Source: Rhodoferax sp.
GTDB taxonomy: Bacteria > Pseudomonadota > Gammaproteobacteria > Burkholderiales > Burkholderiaceae_C
Assembly (NCBI RefSeq): GCF_028715765.1
Contig: NZ_JAQURE010000001.1
Span: 1 to 64,000 of the forward strand
Reading direction: 5' to 3'
DNA length: 64,000 bases
The notes beneath the pieces are model-generated. The model saw only the letters and a program-made list of their open reading frames with translations, was not told the DNA's origin and made no database searches. Positions 1 through 8,360 of this stretch are shown here, in pieces (positions within the stretch are counted from its first letter, which is position 1; each line of letters opens with the position of its first letter). Position numbers and translations under genes: made by a program.

Positions 1-327
1 CAGGTGACGCTGCCCAACGGTGAACCCGGTCTACCCCGACCGTGGGATACCGCAGCAACTTCGTTGCTACTGGCCCTGGCCAGGGGCCACAAGTGGCTCG
101 CCATGCTGGAGTCTGGTGAAGTCAGCACCATGACCGAAATTGCCAAGCGGGAGGGCATCGACAACAGCTACGTCAGCCGGATGGTCAACCTGACCACCCT
201 GGCGCCGGACATCATTGACGCCATTCTGCTCAATGAATTGCCGGACCATCTGACACTGTTTGATCTGGCTGTGGATCCCCCGTCGTTGTGGGAAGATCAG
301 CGCGTCAGAATCATAGAGAAAATGTGA
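1..327 (+). CDS. Partial HTH protein of the resolvase-linked type (5' end outside window)
   Basis: The reading frame is open from the window edge; a GTG at 4 may be a start or just an internal codon. The visible 107 residues hold a helix-turn-helix-like stretch (TEIAKREGIDNSYVSRMVNL, about residues 43-62) followed by a 'LAPDIIDAILL' segment. From memory this pattern matches the C-terminal part of small DNA-binding proteins, or of recombinase tails, found beside serine recombinases on integrated elements. Its position just beyond the 3' end of ssrA fits an island remnant. No catalytic recombinase domain is visible in the window, so the assignment rests on this short motif alone. Confidence 0.5.
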   Translation, partial: QVTLPNGEPGLPRPWDTAATSLLLALARGHKWLAMLESGEVSTMTEIAKREGIDNSYVSRMVNLTTLAPDIIDAILLNELPDHLTLFDLAVDPPSLWEDQRVRIIEKM

Positions 328-352
328 CAGACCAAAACAAAGGGAGAGCACT

Positions 353-580
353 ATGGCTGCATGCAACGCTTGTAACGAACTATCCAATAAGGGGAAAGAG
401 GTCGAACCTCACCCCGCGCTCGTCCTGAAAAGTTCTGTCAATCTCGGCAGACTTTCGATGGGACAAGCCAAAGGTAATGTTAATCACTACGTGTGTTCTG
501 TTTGCGGAACAAAAATGAGCTGCGACACGGACAAGCACGACAAGTTTGCCGGTTGGTGGATTTCTGGTGATGCCAAATGA
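353..580 (+). CDS. Small zinc-ribbon-like hypothetical protein
   Basis: This 75-residue protein has a good ribosome-binding site (GGGAG, about 7 nt before the ATG). It carries CNAC near the N-terminus (C4, C7) and CSVCGTKMSC in the middle, which would suit one zinc site. It has no signal peptide or membrane segment. It follows the partial HTH gene on the same strand by 25 bp and could be co-transcribed. I do not recognise the family; the cysteine pattern is visible but the zinc-binding role is inference. Confidence 0.55.
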   Translation: MAACNACNELSNKGKEVEPHPALVLKSSVNLGRLSMGQAKGNVNHYVCSVCGTKMSCDTDKHDKFAGWWISGDAK

Positions 581-683
581 AATGTCGGCTAACTGAATTT
601 GCGAATCACCTACCAATGCCATTAATCAACCGATTGATTAGTCCGGGCGTAACCCATTGATTTTTATGAGTATGAGCCGTGAC

Positions 684-795
684 TCTTGCGGACTTCGAGT
701 CGTTTGGTGTGCTCTCCGTTCCGGAGACTATCGGCCCGGAGAGAGCAAAAGTGGCGAATTTCTGGGCGCCCGGAAAAACCACGAAGTCCGCAAGA
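684..795. repeat. Nested inverted repeat (about 112 nt hairpin)
   Basis: A perfect 14-bp inverted repeat (TCTTGCGGACTTCG at 684-697, CGAAGTCCGCAAGA at 782-795) encloses an imperfect inner one (GCTCTCCG at 711, CGGAGAGAGC ending at 746). It sits in the 290-bp gap between the zinc-ribbon gene and the tmRNA terminator, which holds no convincing gene. It has no T-run, so a simple terminator is unlikely. It could be a mobile-element end, a miniature element or a structured RNA. Confidence 0.6.
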
Positions 796-833
796 ACCCT
801 CGGGAACCCCAATAAACACGCGGGGATAGGCAA

Positions 834-866
834 AAAAAATCCAACCGGAGACCCGGTTGGATTTTT
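834..866 (-). terminator. Intrinsic terminator of ssrA
   Basis: Read leftward, an 8-bp perfect stem (CCAACCGG/CCGGTTGG, 841-848 with 853-860, extended by A/T pairs) is followed by a run of at least seven T. It lies 5 nt beyond the tmRNA 3' end, the expected place for an ssrA terminator. Confidence 0.9.
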
Positions 867-870
867 AATC

Positions 871-1259
871 TGGTGGAGCTGGGGGGATTTGAACCCCCGT
901 CCGCAAACCTTCTTCGAACAGTTCTACATGTGTAGCCGTCTGATTTGAATCTCGCTTTTCACATCGCGCAGTGGCACGCTATGCAAATCGCCAGCAACCT
1001 ATTTTCTCGAACCACCCTAAGTTACCCAAGGCGGCTCCAGCCGAATGAAATGACCCCACAGCCTGGACGGTTCAATCTTTCGATCAAGCCACCCTTGCCC
1101 AGCCTATCGGCTTGCTGTTGTGAGGCTCACGTGCAATTAAGCAGCGAGTGCGAAACGTTCGTCGTTTGCAGTTAGTTTTTTTGAATCTGTTTTACGAGCG
1201 CATTCAGCTCGACATGCCCTGCTGCGCGTCCGAATCCACGTCGAAACCAGTGCAGCCCC
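871..1259 (-). ncRNA. ssrA: Transfer-messenger RNA (tmRNA)
   Basis: tmRNA rescues ribosomes stalled on broken mRNA and tags the unfinished peptide for proteolysis. Read on the minus strand, the 5' end GGGGCTGCACTGGTTTCGAC and the 3' end (T-loop-like GGGGGTTCAAAT, then AGCTCCACCA) are the hallmark tRNA-like ends. The tag frame at 1137-1169 reads GCA resume codon, then the tag ANDERFALAA and TAA (the resume Ala is its first residue), the usual betaproteobacterial tag. The length of 389 nt is normal for the family. The 3' end of ssrA is a common integration target, which matters for the genes to its left. Confidence 0.97.
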
Positions 1260-1268
1260 AAGTCTCGT

Positions 1269-1296
1269 ATTTTAGTCCTACACAGGTATTTTCAAG
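1269..1296 (-). promoter_or_regulatory. Probable sigma-70 promoter of ssrA
   Basis: A TAAAAT -10 element (1269-1274) lies 10 nt before the tmRNA 5' end, and a CTTGAA/TTGAAA-like -35 element sits 15-16 nt further up. The promoter overlaps the end of gph. Confidence 0.55.
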
Positions 1297-1964
1297 AGCC
1301 CAAGCAAATCATTCACACAATTAATACTGGCATGCGCACCCCATTTGCTTGTGTCTGTCTGCTGCCCCAGATAGCCGTAAGTGACAGCGACAGTAGCCAT
1401 GTCAGCAGCCAACCCAGCCACGATGTCGCGCTCATCGTCTCCCACATAGACACAGCGTTCAGGCTGCACCGCCAAGCGTTTAGCTGCCTCCAGCAAGGGC
1501 GCAGGGTGTGGTTTGGAGAACGGTGTTGTGTCGCCGCTGACAATGACATTCGCCGAATCGAAAAGCGGCATGGAACGCGTCAATGGCAAGGTAAAACGCT
1601 CAGATTTGTTGGTGACCACCCCCCACTTCAAACCCTGTTGGACAAGCTTTGCCAGCACGCTTGGTACACCGTCAAATATTCTTGTGCGCTGTGTCATACA
1701 ACGCTCATAGTTGCAAAAAAATTCTTCACGCAAAGCTAAAAAATCTGGGTGTTCAGGAGAAATGCCAAACGCCACTCCCAGCATGCCACGCGCACCAGCA
1801 CCGGCCATGGGTCGGTAAACGGAAAAAGGCAGTGATGGCAGCCCTCGCGCGGTACGCATGGCATCTGCCGCTGCCGCTAAATCAGGGGCACTGTCAATTA
1901 GTGTGCCGTCCAAGTCAAACAGCACGGCTTGAACATCTGTAAACACCTGGAATTGACCCATCAC
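1278..1964 (-). CDS. gph: HAD-family phosphoglycolate phosphatase
   Basis: The 228-residue cytosolic protein matches the Gph/PGP branch of HAD hydrolases, which dephosphorylate 2-phosphoglycolate formed by DNA repair or oxygenase reactions. Motif I is DLDGT with the nucleophile D17 and acid/base D19. Motif II (VVTNKS, about 116-121), a motif III lysine in SKPHP and motif IV VGDDERD (about 174) are all present. Its start overlaps the stop of ubiG by 4 bp (ATGA), so the two are translationally coupled, an arrangement I know from other Burkholderiales. Substrate assignment rests on family and on the ubiG neighbour; other small phosphoesters are possible. Confidence 0.88.
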   Translation of the reverse strand: MMGQFQVFTDVQAVLFDLDGTLIDSAPDLAAAADAMRTARGLPSLPFSVYRPMAGAGARGMLGVAFGISPEHPDFLALREEFFCNYERCMTQRTRIFDGVPSVLAKLVQQGLKWGVVTNKSERFTLPLTRSMPLFDSANVIVSGDTTPFSKPHPAPLLEAAKRLAVQPERCVYVGDDERDIVAGLAADMATVAVTYGYLGQQTDTSKWGAHASINCVNDLLGLLKIPV

Positions 1965-2683
1965 AACACCGATTCGGCTGGTTTTTGCGTGGCCAGTAGA
2001 TAGTTCACACTGGTGTCGTTGTTCAAAGCGTACTTTTGCGTCAATGGATTAAAAGACAAGCCGCGCGCATGAGACACATTCAGACCCGCATTGCGACAAA
2101 AGCCAGCCAATTCACTGGGTCGAATCATCTTGGCATATTCATGCGTGCCGCGTGGAAGCATGTTCAACACATATTCGGCGCCCACAATGGCCAGCATGAA
2201 TGACTTGGGGTTGCGATTCAGTGTAGAAAAACACACCCAGCCCCCCGGCTTCACCAGTGTGGCACAGGCTTGCACCACCGAAGCTGGGTCAGGCACATGC
2301 TCCAGCATTTCCATGCATGTCACCACATCAAAAGCAGCTGGTTGCTCAAGTGCCATGGCTTCGGCACTGATTTCTCGGTAGCTGACGTTGTGCGTTTCAG
2401 CATCCATGGCGTGCAACTGGGCAATGCGCAGCGCCTTGGTTGACAAGTCGATCCCCGTAGCAACTGCACCAGAGCGCGCCAGCGAATCGGTCAAAATGCC
2501 GCCACCACAGCCGACATCAAGCACAGTTTTGCCGTTGAGGGGGCATAAGCCATTGATCCACGCCAATCGCAATGGGTTGATTTGATGCAATGGCCGAAAT
2601 TCGCCATCTGCATCCCACCAGCGGTGGGCTAAATCTGAAAATTTTGCCAATTCGGCAGGGTCAGCATTGATAGTTGGGTTCAT
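1961..2683 (-). CDS. ubiG: Ubiquinone biosynthesis O-methyltransferase
   Basis: UbiG catalyses both O-methylations of ubiquinone synthesis using S-adenosylmethionine. The 240-residue protein has the class I methyltransferase motif VLDVGCGGGILTD (about 55-67), the acidic residue after strand 2 (TGIDLS) and the EMLEHVPDP stretch typical of UbiG. The N-terminal 'FSDLAHRWWD' signature (about residues 15-24) is diagnostic. It is the first gene of a ubiG-gph pair with a 4-bp overlap. No other ubiquinone gene lies nearby. Confidence 0.95.
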   Translation of the reverse strand: MNPTINADPAELAKFSDLAHRWWDADGEFRPLHQINPLRLAWINGLCPLNGKTVLDVGCGGGILTDSLARSGAVATGIDLSTKALRIAQLHAMDAETHNVSYREISAEAMALEQPAAFDVVTCMEMLEHVPDPASVVQACATLVKPGGWVCFSTLNRNPKSFMLAIVGAEYVLNMLPRGTHEYAKMIRPSELAGFCRNAGLNVSHARGLSFNPLTQKYALNNDTSVNYLLATQKPAESVL

Positions 2684-2725
2684 GCCGTGATTATCTGAAA
2701 TTTAACTACGTCACCACGCAAGCCC

Positions 2726-2758
2726 TGAAAAAACAAAACCCACCGCAAGGGTGGGTTT
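2726..2758 (-). terminator. Intrinsic terminator after the HiPIP gene
   Basis: Read leftward, a 9-bp stem (AAACCCACC 2736-2744 pairing with GGTGGGTTT 2750-2758) is followed by TTTTGTTTTTTC. It lies about 30 nt beyond the HiPIP stop and insulates ubiG from it. Confidence 0.85.
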
Positions 2759-2788
2759 GTAAGAGGCTGAGAAAAACTTCAGACCAAA

Positions 2789-3085
2789 TTAAGCCTTTTT
2801 GGCGTAAGCAGAGCACCATGCTTTGGCAGTCACTTGCTTACCAGCAAACAAGGGGCAGCCACCAGCAGCATCACCTGCCTTGCCTTGGAACAAAGCGCAG
2901 TTACCGCAAGCAGAACCTGCTTTGTATTTGGCATTCTTGGACTTGGTAGCGTCCTCAACATAAGCTAAAGCTTTTGCATTGCCATCAGTTTCAGCAACCA
3001 TAGGAGCAGCAGCCATGGCTGCACCAGAGGCCAAAACGCTGGCACCAACCACAGATTGCATCATGAATACGCGACGTGTTGTCAT
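2789..3085 (-). CDS. hip: High-potential iron-sulfur protein (HiPIP)
   Basis: HiPIPs are small periplasmic [4Fe-4S] electron carriers, in purple bacteria and relatives linked to photosynthetic or respiratory electron flow. The start at 3085 is preferred to an upstream one because GGAAAG precedes it at proper spacing and because it opens with a twin-arginine signal (TTRRVFMM, then a hydrophobic stretch ending AMAAA). Cluster ligands C60, C63, C77 and C91 lie in the typical CGNC...CPLF...WCSAY pattern. The precursor has 98 residues. The gene stands alone, with its own terminator. Confidence 0.95.
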   Translation of the reverse strand: MTTRRVFMMQSVVGASVLASGAAMAAAPMVAETDGNAKALAYVEDATKSKNAKYKAGSACGNCALFQGKAGDAAGGCPLFAGKQVTAKAWCSAYAKKA

Positions 3086-3386
3086 AGGGTTTCTTTCCAA
3101 GTGAGTTAAACAAAATCTCAGCAGCTGCACCATGCACTGCCTAAGCTAACAACGGTGTGTCAGCCAATTGGTTGACAGCGGAAATAATAACAAAAAAAGA
3201 CTACTTAAGTCTTTAACGAATTACCTCTAAAACCATCAAACTGTGAAGGATTTTAAGGTTTGTGCCGATGCAAAACCATGGGCACAAACCCTTAACTTGA
3301 CCACCGCTTTGCCTTGTTTGGCAGATGTTTGGCAAACTGATCTCGCTGATCAAAAAATGCAAAGCGTATTGAATCAGCGATCTTCA
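3086..3386. other. Intergenic region between HiPIP and the PfkB kinase
   Basis: About 300 bp without a convincing gene. It must hold the HiPIP promoter (leftward) and contains the terminator-like hairpin at 3192-3214. An imperfect inverted repeat (GATCTCGCTGAT near 3339, ATCAGCGATC near 3374) lies close to the kinase stop. I see no further structure. Confidence 0.5.
3192..3214 (-). terminator. Possible intrinsic terminator downstream of the kinase gene
   Basis: Read leftward: stem AAAGACT/AGTCTTT (3208-3214 with 3196-3202), 5-nt loop, then a run of seven T. It lies about 170 nt beyond the kinase stop, which is far, but no other gene intervenes. Confidence 0.55.
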
Positions 3387-4391
3387 TCAGGCTGCCAAAA
3401 AGCGGACAAAGTCAGCTTTCAGGCCATCCATCACGGCTTGACTCAAGCGGTTGCCATATTGCGCCACCACGCGCGCCGCCGCTTGGTTGGCCAGCCAAGC
3501 GGCATGGGCGTGGCTGTGACCGTGTGTGACTGCGTACAAAAAAGCACCGGCAAACATGTCGCCAGCACCATTGGTGTCCACAGCTTTCACTTGAGCTGCA
3601 GGCACCTCAGTTACCTGACCTTGTTCGATGACCAGGCAACCTTTGGCGCTGCGGGTCAGGCACACCGTGTGGGCTTGGCTGCCAAGCTGTTGGGTGATTT
3701 GCGCCAAGTCTTGTGAACCGCACCAGACCTGGGCTTCTTCTTCGTTGCAAAACAAAAAGTCCAGGTCATTGCCCACCATGGCCTCCAGGCCTGGGCGGCA
3801 AAAATTGATCATGCTCACATCACTCAACGTGGTGGCAAGTTTCACGCCGGCTTGGCTGGCAATGGCGCGACCTTTGAGGGCAGCAGCACACCCAGTGGGC
3901 GATGCGGCCAGGTAGCCCTCCATGTAATACACCTGGGCTTTGACGATGTCGTGCGGGTGCAAGGCGGACTCATCCATGTCTGCCGTGGCACCCAAAAAAG
4001 TGCTCATGCTGCGCTCAGCGTCTGGGGTGACCATCACCATGCAGATACCGGTTTGACCTTGCGGTGGCTTGGTGTGCGTCAGATTGCTGGCCACGCCATG
4101 GGCGGTGAGGTCTTTGGTGTAAAAGTCACCCAGCTCGTCGTCTGCCACACGGCACGAGTAAAACGCCCTGCCCCCCAGCTGCGCCAGCGCCACCACGGTG
4201 TTGCCGGCCGAGCCACCACCTGTACGGTGCGATCTGACGGTTTGCACGTGCTTGAGCAGTTCGGCGCGGCGCGGCGCGTCAATCAGCGTCATGTGGCGCT
4301 TGGCCACACCAGCCGCTTCCAGCTGTGCCTCTGTGACTTCGTATTCCGTATCAACCAGCGCGTTACCGATGGCGTAGAGGTGGTAGGTCAT
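3387..4391 (-). CDS. PfkB-family sugar/nucleoside kinase, probable adenosine kinase
   Basis: The 334-residue protein is a ribokinase-like (PfkB) kinase that transfers ATP phosphate to a sugar or nucleoside hydroxyl. The N-terminal 'AIGNALVDTE' start, the TGGGSAGNT substrate-lid motif (about 57-65) and the C-terminal DTNGAGDMFAGAF signature (anion hole and catalytic Asp, about 268-280) are all visible. Length and N-terminal pattern match bacterial proteins annotated as adenosine kinase. It lies 2 bp beyond the fpr stop on the same strand, so the two are likely one operon. Substrate is inferred; ribokinase or another sugar kinase remains possible. Confidence 0.82.
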   Translation of the reverse strand: MTYHLYAIGNALVDTEYEVTEAQLEAAGVAKRHMTLIDAPRRAELLKHVQTVRSHRTGGGSAGNTVVALAQLGGRAFYSCRVADDELGDFYTKDLTAHGVASNLTHTKPPQGQTGICMVMVTPDAERSMSTFLGATADMDESALHPHDIVKAQVYYMEGYLAASPTGCAAALKGRAIASQAGVKLATTLSDVSMINFCRPGLEAMVGNDLDFLFCNEEEAQVWCGSQDLAQITQQLGSQAHTVCLTRSAKGCLVIEQGQVTEVPAAQVKAVDTNGAGDMFAGAFLYAVTHGHSHAHAAWLANQAAARVVAQYGNRLSQAVMDGLKADFVRFLAA

Positions 4392-4393
4392 GT

Positions 4394-5167
4394 TTATTGC
4401 TCCACAAAGGCGCGTTCCACCACAAAGTCGCCCTGTTTGGTGGTGTTGCCTTCAATGAAACCACGTTTTTCAAGAATGGCTTTCAGGTCTTTGAGCAGCG
4501 CCGGGCTGCCGCACATCATGGCGCGGTCGGTGGCGGGGTCAAACTTTGGCAAACCCAAGTCAGCCTGCATTTTTCCGGATTCAATCAAATCAGTCACCCG
4601 GCCTTGGTTGCGAAACGGCTCGCGCGTGACAGTGGGGTAATAAAGCATTTGCTTGGTGACCATTTCGCCCAAAAACTCATGGTCAGGCAGCTCTTGGGTC
4701 AGGTAGTCGTGGTAGGCCAGTTCAGCCACCTCACGAACGCCGTGCACCAAAATCACTTTTTCAAATTTTTCATAGGTTTCGGGGTCGCGCACCACGCTCA
4801 TAAACGGTGCCAGACCCGTGCCCGTGCCAAACAAATACAGATTTTTTCCCGGCAATAAATAGTCAATCAGCAGCGTGCCGGTGGGCTTTTTGCCCACCAC
4901 AATTTTGTCGCCCACCTTGATGTGCTGCAGCTTGGAGGTAAGCGGCCCGTCTTGCACCTTGATGCTCAAAAACTCCAGATGGTCTTCGTAGTTAGCACTG
5001 ACGATGCTGTAGGCACGCAGTAGCGGTTTGCCGTCCACGCGCAGACCGATCATGGTGAAGTGGCCATTGGAAAACCGCAAAATTGGGTCGCGTGTGGTGG
5101 TAAAGCTAAACAGGCGGTCGGTCCAGTGGTGGACGCTTAAAACCGTTTCATTCAAAAAAGCACTCAT
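4394..5167 (-). CDS. fpr: Ferredoxin--NADP(+) reductase
   Basis: The 257-residue FAD enzyme exchanges electrons between NADPH and ferredoxin or flavodoxin. The FAD-binding RAYSIVS motif (about 50-56), the NADP-binding GTGTGLAPFMS (about 114-124) and the MMCGSP motif near the C-terminus are intact. The C-terminal 'DFVVERAFVEQ' resembles the bacterial subclass I FPR end. It precedes the PfkB kinase gene by 2 bp. In this window the 2-oxoacid oxidoreductase at 14490-18970 is a possible partner in reduced-ferredoxin chemistry, which is inference. Confidence 0.93.
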   Translation of the reverse strand: MSAFLNETVLSVHHWTDRLFSFTTTRDPILRFSNGHFTMIGLRVDGKPLLRAYSIVSANYEDHLEFLSIKVQDGPLTSKLQHIKVGDKIVVGKKPTGTLLIDYLLPGKNLYLFGTGTGLAPFMSVVRDPETYEKFEKVILVHGVREVAELAYHDYLTQELPDHEFLGEMVTKQMLYYPTVTREPFRNQGRVTDLIESGKMQADLGLPKFDPATDRAMMCGSPALLKDLKAILEKRGFIEGNTTKQGDFVVERAFVEQ

Positions 5168-5421
5168 GATTGGCCTTGAAAGTAGTGGCAGTCAAAAAAC
5201 GTGAGAGTCTAAAACACCAGCCCGCTGGCGCCGTGACAAATCACAACAAGTCTCAATATTTCGCATGGGTGCCAAGTGGGGGTGAACCCAAGCCGTCAAC
5301 ACAGCGCAAGGAACCCACCCACCTGTAACAACAGGCACCCCAAACAGGTCCAATTTTTATATGCAAAATTGGCCTCTAGCACTTATGGATAGTGCGTGAG
5401 TAGCTATTGATTTGATAATCA
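5168..5421. other. Intergenic region between fpr and alaS
   Basis: About 250 bp with no gene. It contains a copy of the 50-bp dispersed repeat (5363-5412) just beyond the alaS stop, and the upstream sequence of fpr. No clear promoter stands out by eye. Confidence 0.5.
5363..5412 (-). repeat. Dispersed palindromic repeat, family A, intergenic copy 1
   Basis: On the minus strand the core reads AATAGCTACTCACGCACTAT, then CCATAAGTGCTAGAGGCCAA. This matches the other family A copies (TAGCTACTCACGCTTATT...AATAAGCGCTAGAGGCC). It lies directly downstream of alaS. Confidence 0.85.
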
Positions 5422-8070
5422 TCAAAGCTTGACTGAGACCCAGCCGTACACGCTGGCCAAGGCTGCATCCAGCTGGCCTGGCTCGGTGCCGCCGGCCATG
5501 GCCATGTCGGGCTTGCCACCGCCCTTGCCGCCCACTTGGCCTGCGACAAAATTCACCAGCTCACCCGCTTTGACACGTGCGGTGGTATCAAAGGTCACGC
5601 CCACGGCGATTTGCACCTTGGCACCGTCAACCACGCCCAGCACAATCACGGCGGTTTTGAGCTTGTCTTTGAGCTTGTCCATGGTGTCGCGCAGGGTTTT
5701 CACATCAGCCCCTTCGAGCCTTGCTACCAGCAGTTTGACGCCACTCACATCTTGGGCTTGCATCACCAACTCGTCGCCTTGGGCGCTGGCCAGCTTGCCT
5801 TTGAGGGCGGTCAACTCGCGCTCCAGAGATTTGACGTGATCCAGCACGCTGGCCAAGCGGTCATTGACCTCAACCACCGGAGCCTTGAGCTGGTGCGCGG
5901 CATGACCCATGCAGTCTTCCAGGTGCTGCAAATAAGCCAAGGCGTTTTCACCAGTTACCGCTTCAATGCGGCGCACACCTGAGGCCACACCGCTCTCGGC
6001 CACCACCTTGAACAAGCCAATGTCACCGGTGCGCGCCACATGCGTACCGCCACACAGCTCGCGGCTGCTGCCAATGTCTTGCACCCGCACCGACTCGCCA
6101 TATTTCTCGCCAAACAGCATCATGGCGCCGGTTTTTTGAGCCGACTCGATGTCCATCACCCGCGCCAGGGTGGCGGTATTAGCCAAAATTTCGGCATTCA
6201 CCAAGGCTTCAACCTCACGGATTTCAGCATCTGTGACGGGGGCGTTGTGGGCAAAGTCAAAGCGCGTGCGCTCGGGGTTGACCAAGCTGCCTTTTTGCTG
6301 CACGTGGCCGCCCAGCACTTCGCGCAGGGCTTTGTGCATCAAGTGGGTGACCGAGTGGTTGCGCTGGGTGGCCGCGCGCGCACTGGAGTTCACATGTGCG
6401 GTCACGCCCACGCCCACCTTGAGCTCGCCCGTTTTGAGCGTGCCGTGGTGGGCAAACACATCGGCCTTGATTTTTTGGGTGTCAACCACGTCAAACAAGG
6501 CGTGGTCGCAAAAAATGGCACCCGAGTCACCGACCTGGCCACCGCTTTCGCCATAAAACGGTGTGGTGGCCAGCACCAGAACCCCTTGTTGACCAGCTTT
6601 TAGGCTTGTAGCGCTTACACCGTCTGCATAGATAGCCACAATTTCTGTAGTGGTTGTGAGGTGCTCGTAACCAATGAAGGCATTGCCAGCACCGGTGTAC
6701 TCCAACGCTTTATCTTGCTTGAATTTGCCCGCAGCACGACCTTGCGACTTTTGCTTTTCCATGGCGGCGTCAAAACCTGCACTGTCCACCGTCACACCGC
6801 GTTCACGGCACACGTCGGCTGACAAGTCCAGCGGGAAACCAAAGGTGTCGTGCAGCTTAAAGGCCACTTCGCCTGGCAACACGTTGACCGCCTGAGCAGC
6901 GCCCGCTGCAGGCGCCAAGGCCTCGTCCAAAATTTCCATGCCAGTGGCCAGCGTCTCATAAAACCGCTCTTCTTCCACCCGAAGCACGTCCATGATGCGC
7001 GTGGCTTGTGCGGCCAGATTCGGGTAGGCCGCGCCCATTTGCGCCACCAGGTCAGGTACCAGCTTGTGGAAAAACGGGGTCTTTTGACCCAGTTTGTAGC
7101 CGTGACGAATGGCGCGGCGGATGATGCGGCGCTGCACATAGCCACGGCCTTCGTTGCTGGGCGGCACGCCGTCGGCCACCAAAAAAGCAGTGGCGCGGAT
7201 GTGGTCGGCAATCACCTTCAATGAAGGGTTGGTCAGGTCGGTGGTGTGGGTTTCACGCGCGGCGGCTTTGATCAGCGCATCAAACAGATCAATTTCGTAG
7301 TTGCTGTGCACGTGCTGCAAGATGGCGGCCAGGCGCTCCAGCCCCATGCCAGTGTCCACACAGGGCGCGGGCAGCGGCGTGACGGCGCCGGTCTCGTCCA
7401 TGTTGAACTGCATGAACACGTTGTTCCAGATTTCGATGAAGCGGTCGCCGTCTTCCTCGGGGCTGCCCGGAGGGCCGCCAGGAATGTGGTCGCCGTGATC
7501 GTAAAAAATTTCGCTGCATGGGCCGCACGGGCCGGTGTCGGCCATCATCCAGAAGTTGTCAGACTTGTAGCGGCCCCCCTTGTTGTCGCCAATGCGGATC
7601 ACGCGCTCTGGCGGCAGGCCAATTTCTTTGGTCCATATGTCATAGGCTTCGTCGTCTTCTTCATAAACGGTGGCTAGCAGGCGCTCGGCGGGCAATTGGT
7701 AAACCTCGGTCAGCAGTTCCCATGCCCATTTGAGCGATTCGCACTTGAAGTAGTCGCCAAAGCTCCAGTTGCCCAGCATCTCGAAAAAGGTGTGATGGCG
7801 CGCGGTGTAGCCCACGTTTTCCAGGTCGTTGTGCTTGCCACCGGCGCGCAGGCAGGCTTGCACCGAAGTGGCACGCACATAGCTGCGCGTGTCGGTACCC
7901 AGAAACACGTCTTTGAACTGCACCATGCCTGAGTTGGTGAACATCAGCGTCGGGTCGTTGCCTGGCACCAAGGGACTAGACGCCACCACGGTGTGGCCTT
8001 TGGAGGCAAAAAAATCCAGAAAGGTTTTGCGAATGTCGGCAACGGTGAAAGGCACAGCGGATGGGTTCAT
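5422..8070 (-). CDS. alaS: Alanine--tRNA ligase
   Basis: AlaRS charges tRNA-Ala and edits mischarged Ser/Gly. The 882-residue protein has the class II catalytic core ([16 protein letters not shown] near the N-terminus, GxGxER-like [11 protein letters not shown]), the editing domain zinc motif (HSVTHLMH and [10 protein letters not shown]) and the C-terminal glycine-rich C-Ala end ([16 protein letters not shown]). Length fits the family (about 875). A degenerate family A repeat is read through in frame at about residues 474-491 ([14 protein letters not shown]). It is flanked by a large palindrome upstream and a family A repeat downstream, and appears to be its own transcription unit. Confidence 0.98.
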   Translation of the reverse strand: MNPSAVPFTVADIRKTFLDFFASKGHTVVASSPLVPGNDPTLMFTNSGMVQFKDVFLGTDTRSYVRATSVQACLRAGGKHNDLENVGYTARHHTFFEMLGNWSFGDYFKCESLKWAWELLTEVYQLPAERLLATVYEEDDEAYDIWTKEIGLPPERVIRIGDNKGGRYKSDNFWMMADTGPCGPCSEIFYDHGDHIPGGPPGSPEEDGDRFIEIWNNVFMQFNMDETGAVTPLPAPCVDTGMGLERLAAILQHVHSNYEIDLFDALIKAAARETHTTDLTNPSLKVIADHIRATAFLVADGVPPSNEGRGYVQRRIIRRAIRHGYKLGQKTPFFHKLVPDLVAQMGAAYPNLAAQATRIMDVLRVEEERFYETLATGMEILDEALAPAAGAAQAVNVLPGEVAFKLHDTFGFPLDLSADVCRERGVTVDSAGFDAAMEKQKSQGRAAGKFKQDKALEYTGAGNAFIGYEHLTTTTEIVAIYADGVSATSLKAGQQGVLVLATTPFYGESGGQVGDSGAIFCDHALFDVVDTQKIKADVFAHHGTLKTGELKVGVGVTAHVNSSARAATQRNHSVTHLMHKALREVLGGHVQQKGSLVNPERTRFDFAHNAPVTDAEIREVEALVNAEILANTATLARVMDIESAQKTGAMMLFGEKYGESVRVQDIGSSRELCGGTHVARTGDIGLFKVVAESGVASGVRRIEAVTGENALAYLQHLEDCMGHAAHQLKAPVVEVNDRLASVLDHVKSLERELTALKGKLASAQGDELVMQAQDVSGVKLLVARLEGADVKTLRDTMDKLKDKLKTAVIVLGVVDGAKVQIAVGVTFDTTARVKAGELVNFVAGQVGGKGGGKPDMAMAGGTEPGQLDAALASVYGWVSVKL
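6596..6649 (-). repeat. Degenerate family A repeat inside alaS
   Basis: On the minus strand the core reads GTGGCTATCTATGCAGACGG, then TGTAAGCGCTACAAGCC. The 'GGCTAT...TAAGCGCTA' spacing resembles family A, but the match is weaker than that of the intergenic copies. Confidence 0.4.
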
Positions 8071-8106
8071 GGCGAGAGTGACCTGTTGTTCAATGAATGA
8101 GACGTT

Positions 8107-8271
8107 TAGTAGTCCATTTCACCAAAACGCTTACATGAAATCGTGTCTTTTCCAACCTGGCGTTGTTGCTCGTCGTTGCCATAGCTACGGCTATGTCGCC
8201 TCCTCGCGCCTAGCCAGTCTGAAAAATCCATCGACTTCATTTTGTAACCGTTTTGATGAAACGAACTACTA
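8107..8271. repeat. Large palindromic element, family B, copy 1
   Basis: The outer arms (8107-8139 and 8236-8271) are near-perfect inverted repeats that begin TAGTAGT and contain TTTCAnCAAAACG. A central hairpin CATAGC-TACG-GCTATG (8180-8195) has a UNCG-type loop, and the flanks GGCGTTGTTGC and GCGCCTAGCC can pair further. The core aligns with the element at 51321-51478. It fills the gap between alaS and the CoA-transferase gene, which contains no gene. Confidence 0.85.
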
Positions 8272-8360
8272 GCCCGGCAGCCACACCGTGGTTGCCATTG
8301 GCCTACGCTGCCCTCGGCGAGCGCAGCAAACCGCAGATTTTAAGAGATCACCACGCCGGC

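Noticed and set aside
871-960. A tRNA-like T-arm that might be read as a tRNA gene
   Set aside because: It is the 3' tRNA-like domain of ssrA; no full tRNA cloverleaf with an anticodon arm fits.
679-1175. Two plus-strand reading frames over and near the tmRNA
   Set aside because: They run through the nested hairpin, the terminator and the tmRNA on the opposite strand; they lack ribosome sites and resemble no family.
3339-3384. Imperfect inverted repeat near the end of the PfkB kinase gene
   Set aside because: The spacing and lack of a T-run do not support a terminator or operator call.
6040-6603. Long frames antisense to alaS
   Set aside because: High GC content makes long antisense frames common; they have no family resemblance and overlap a highly conserved gene.
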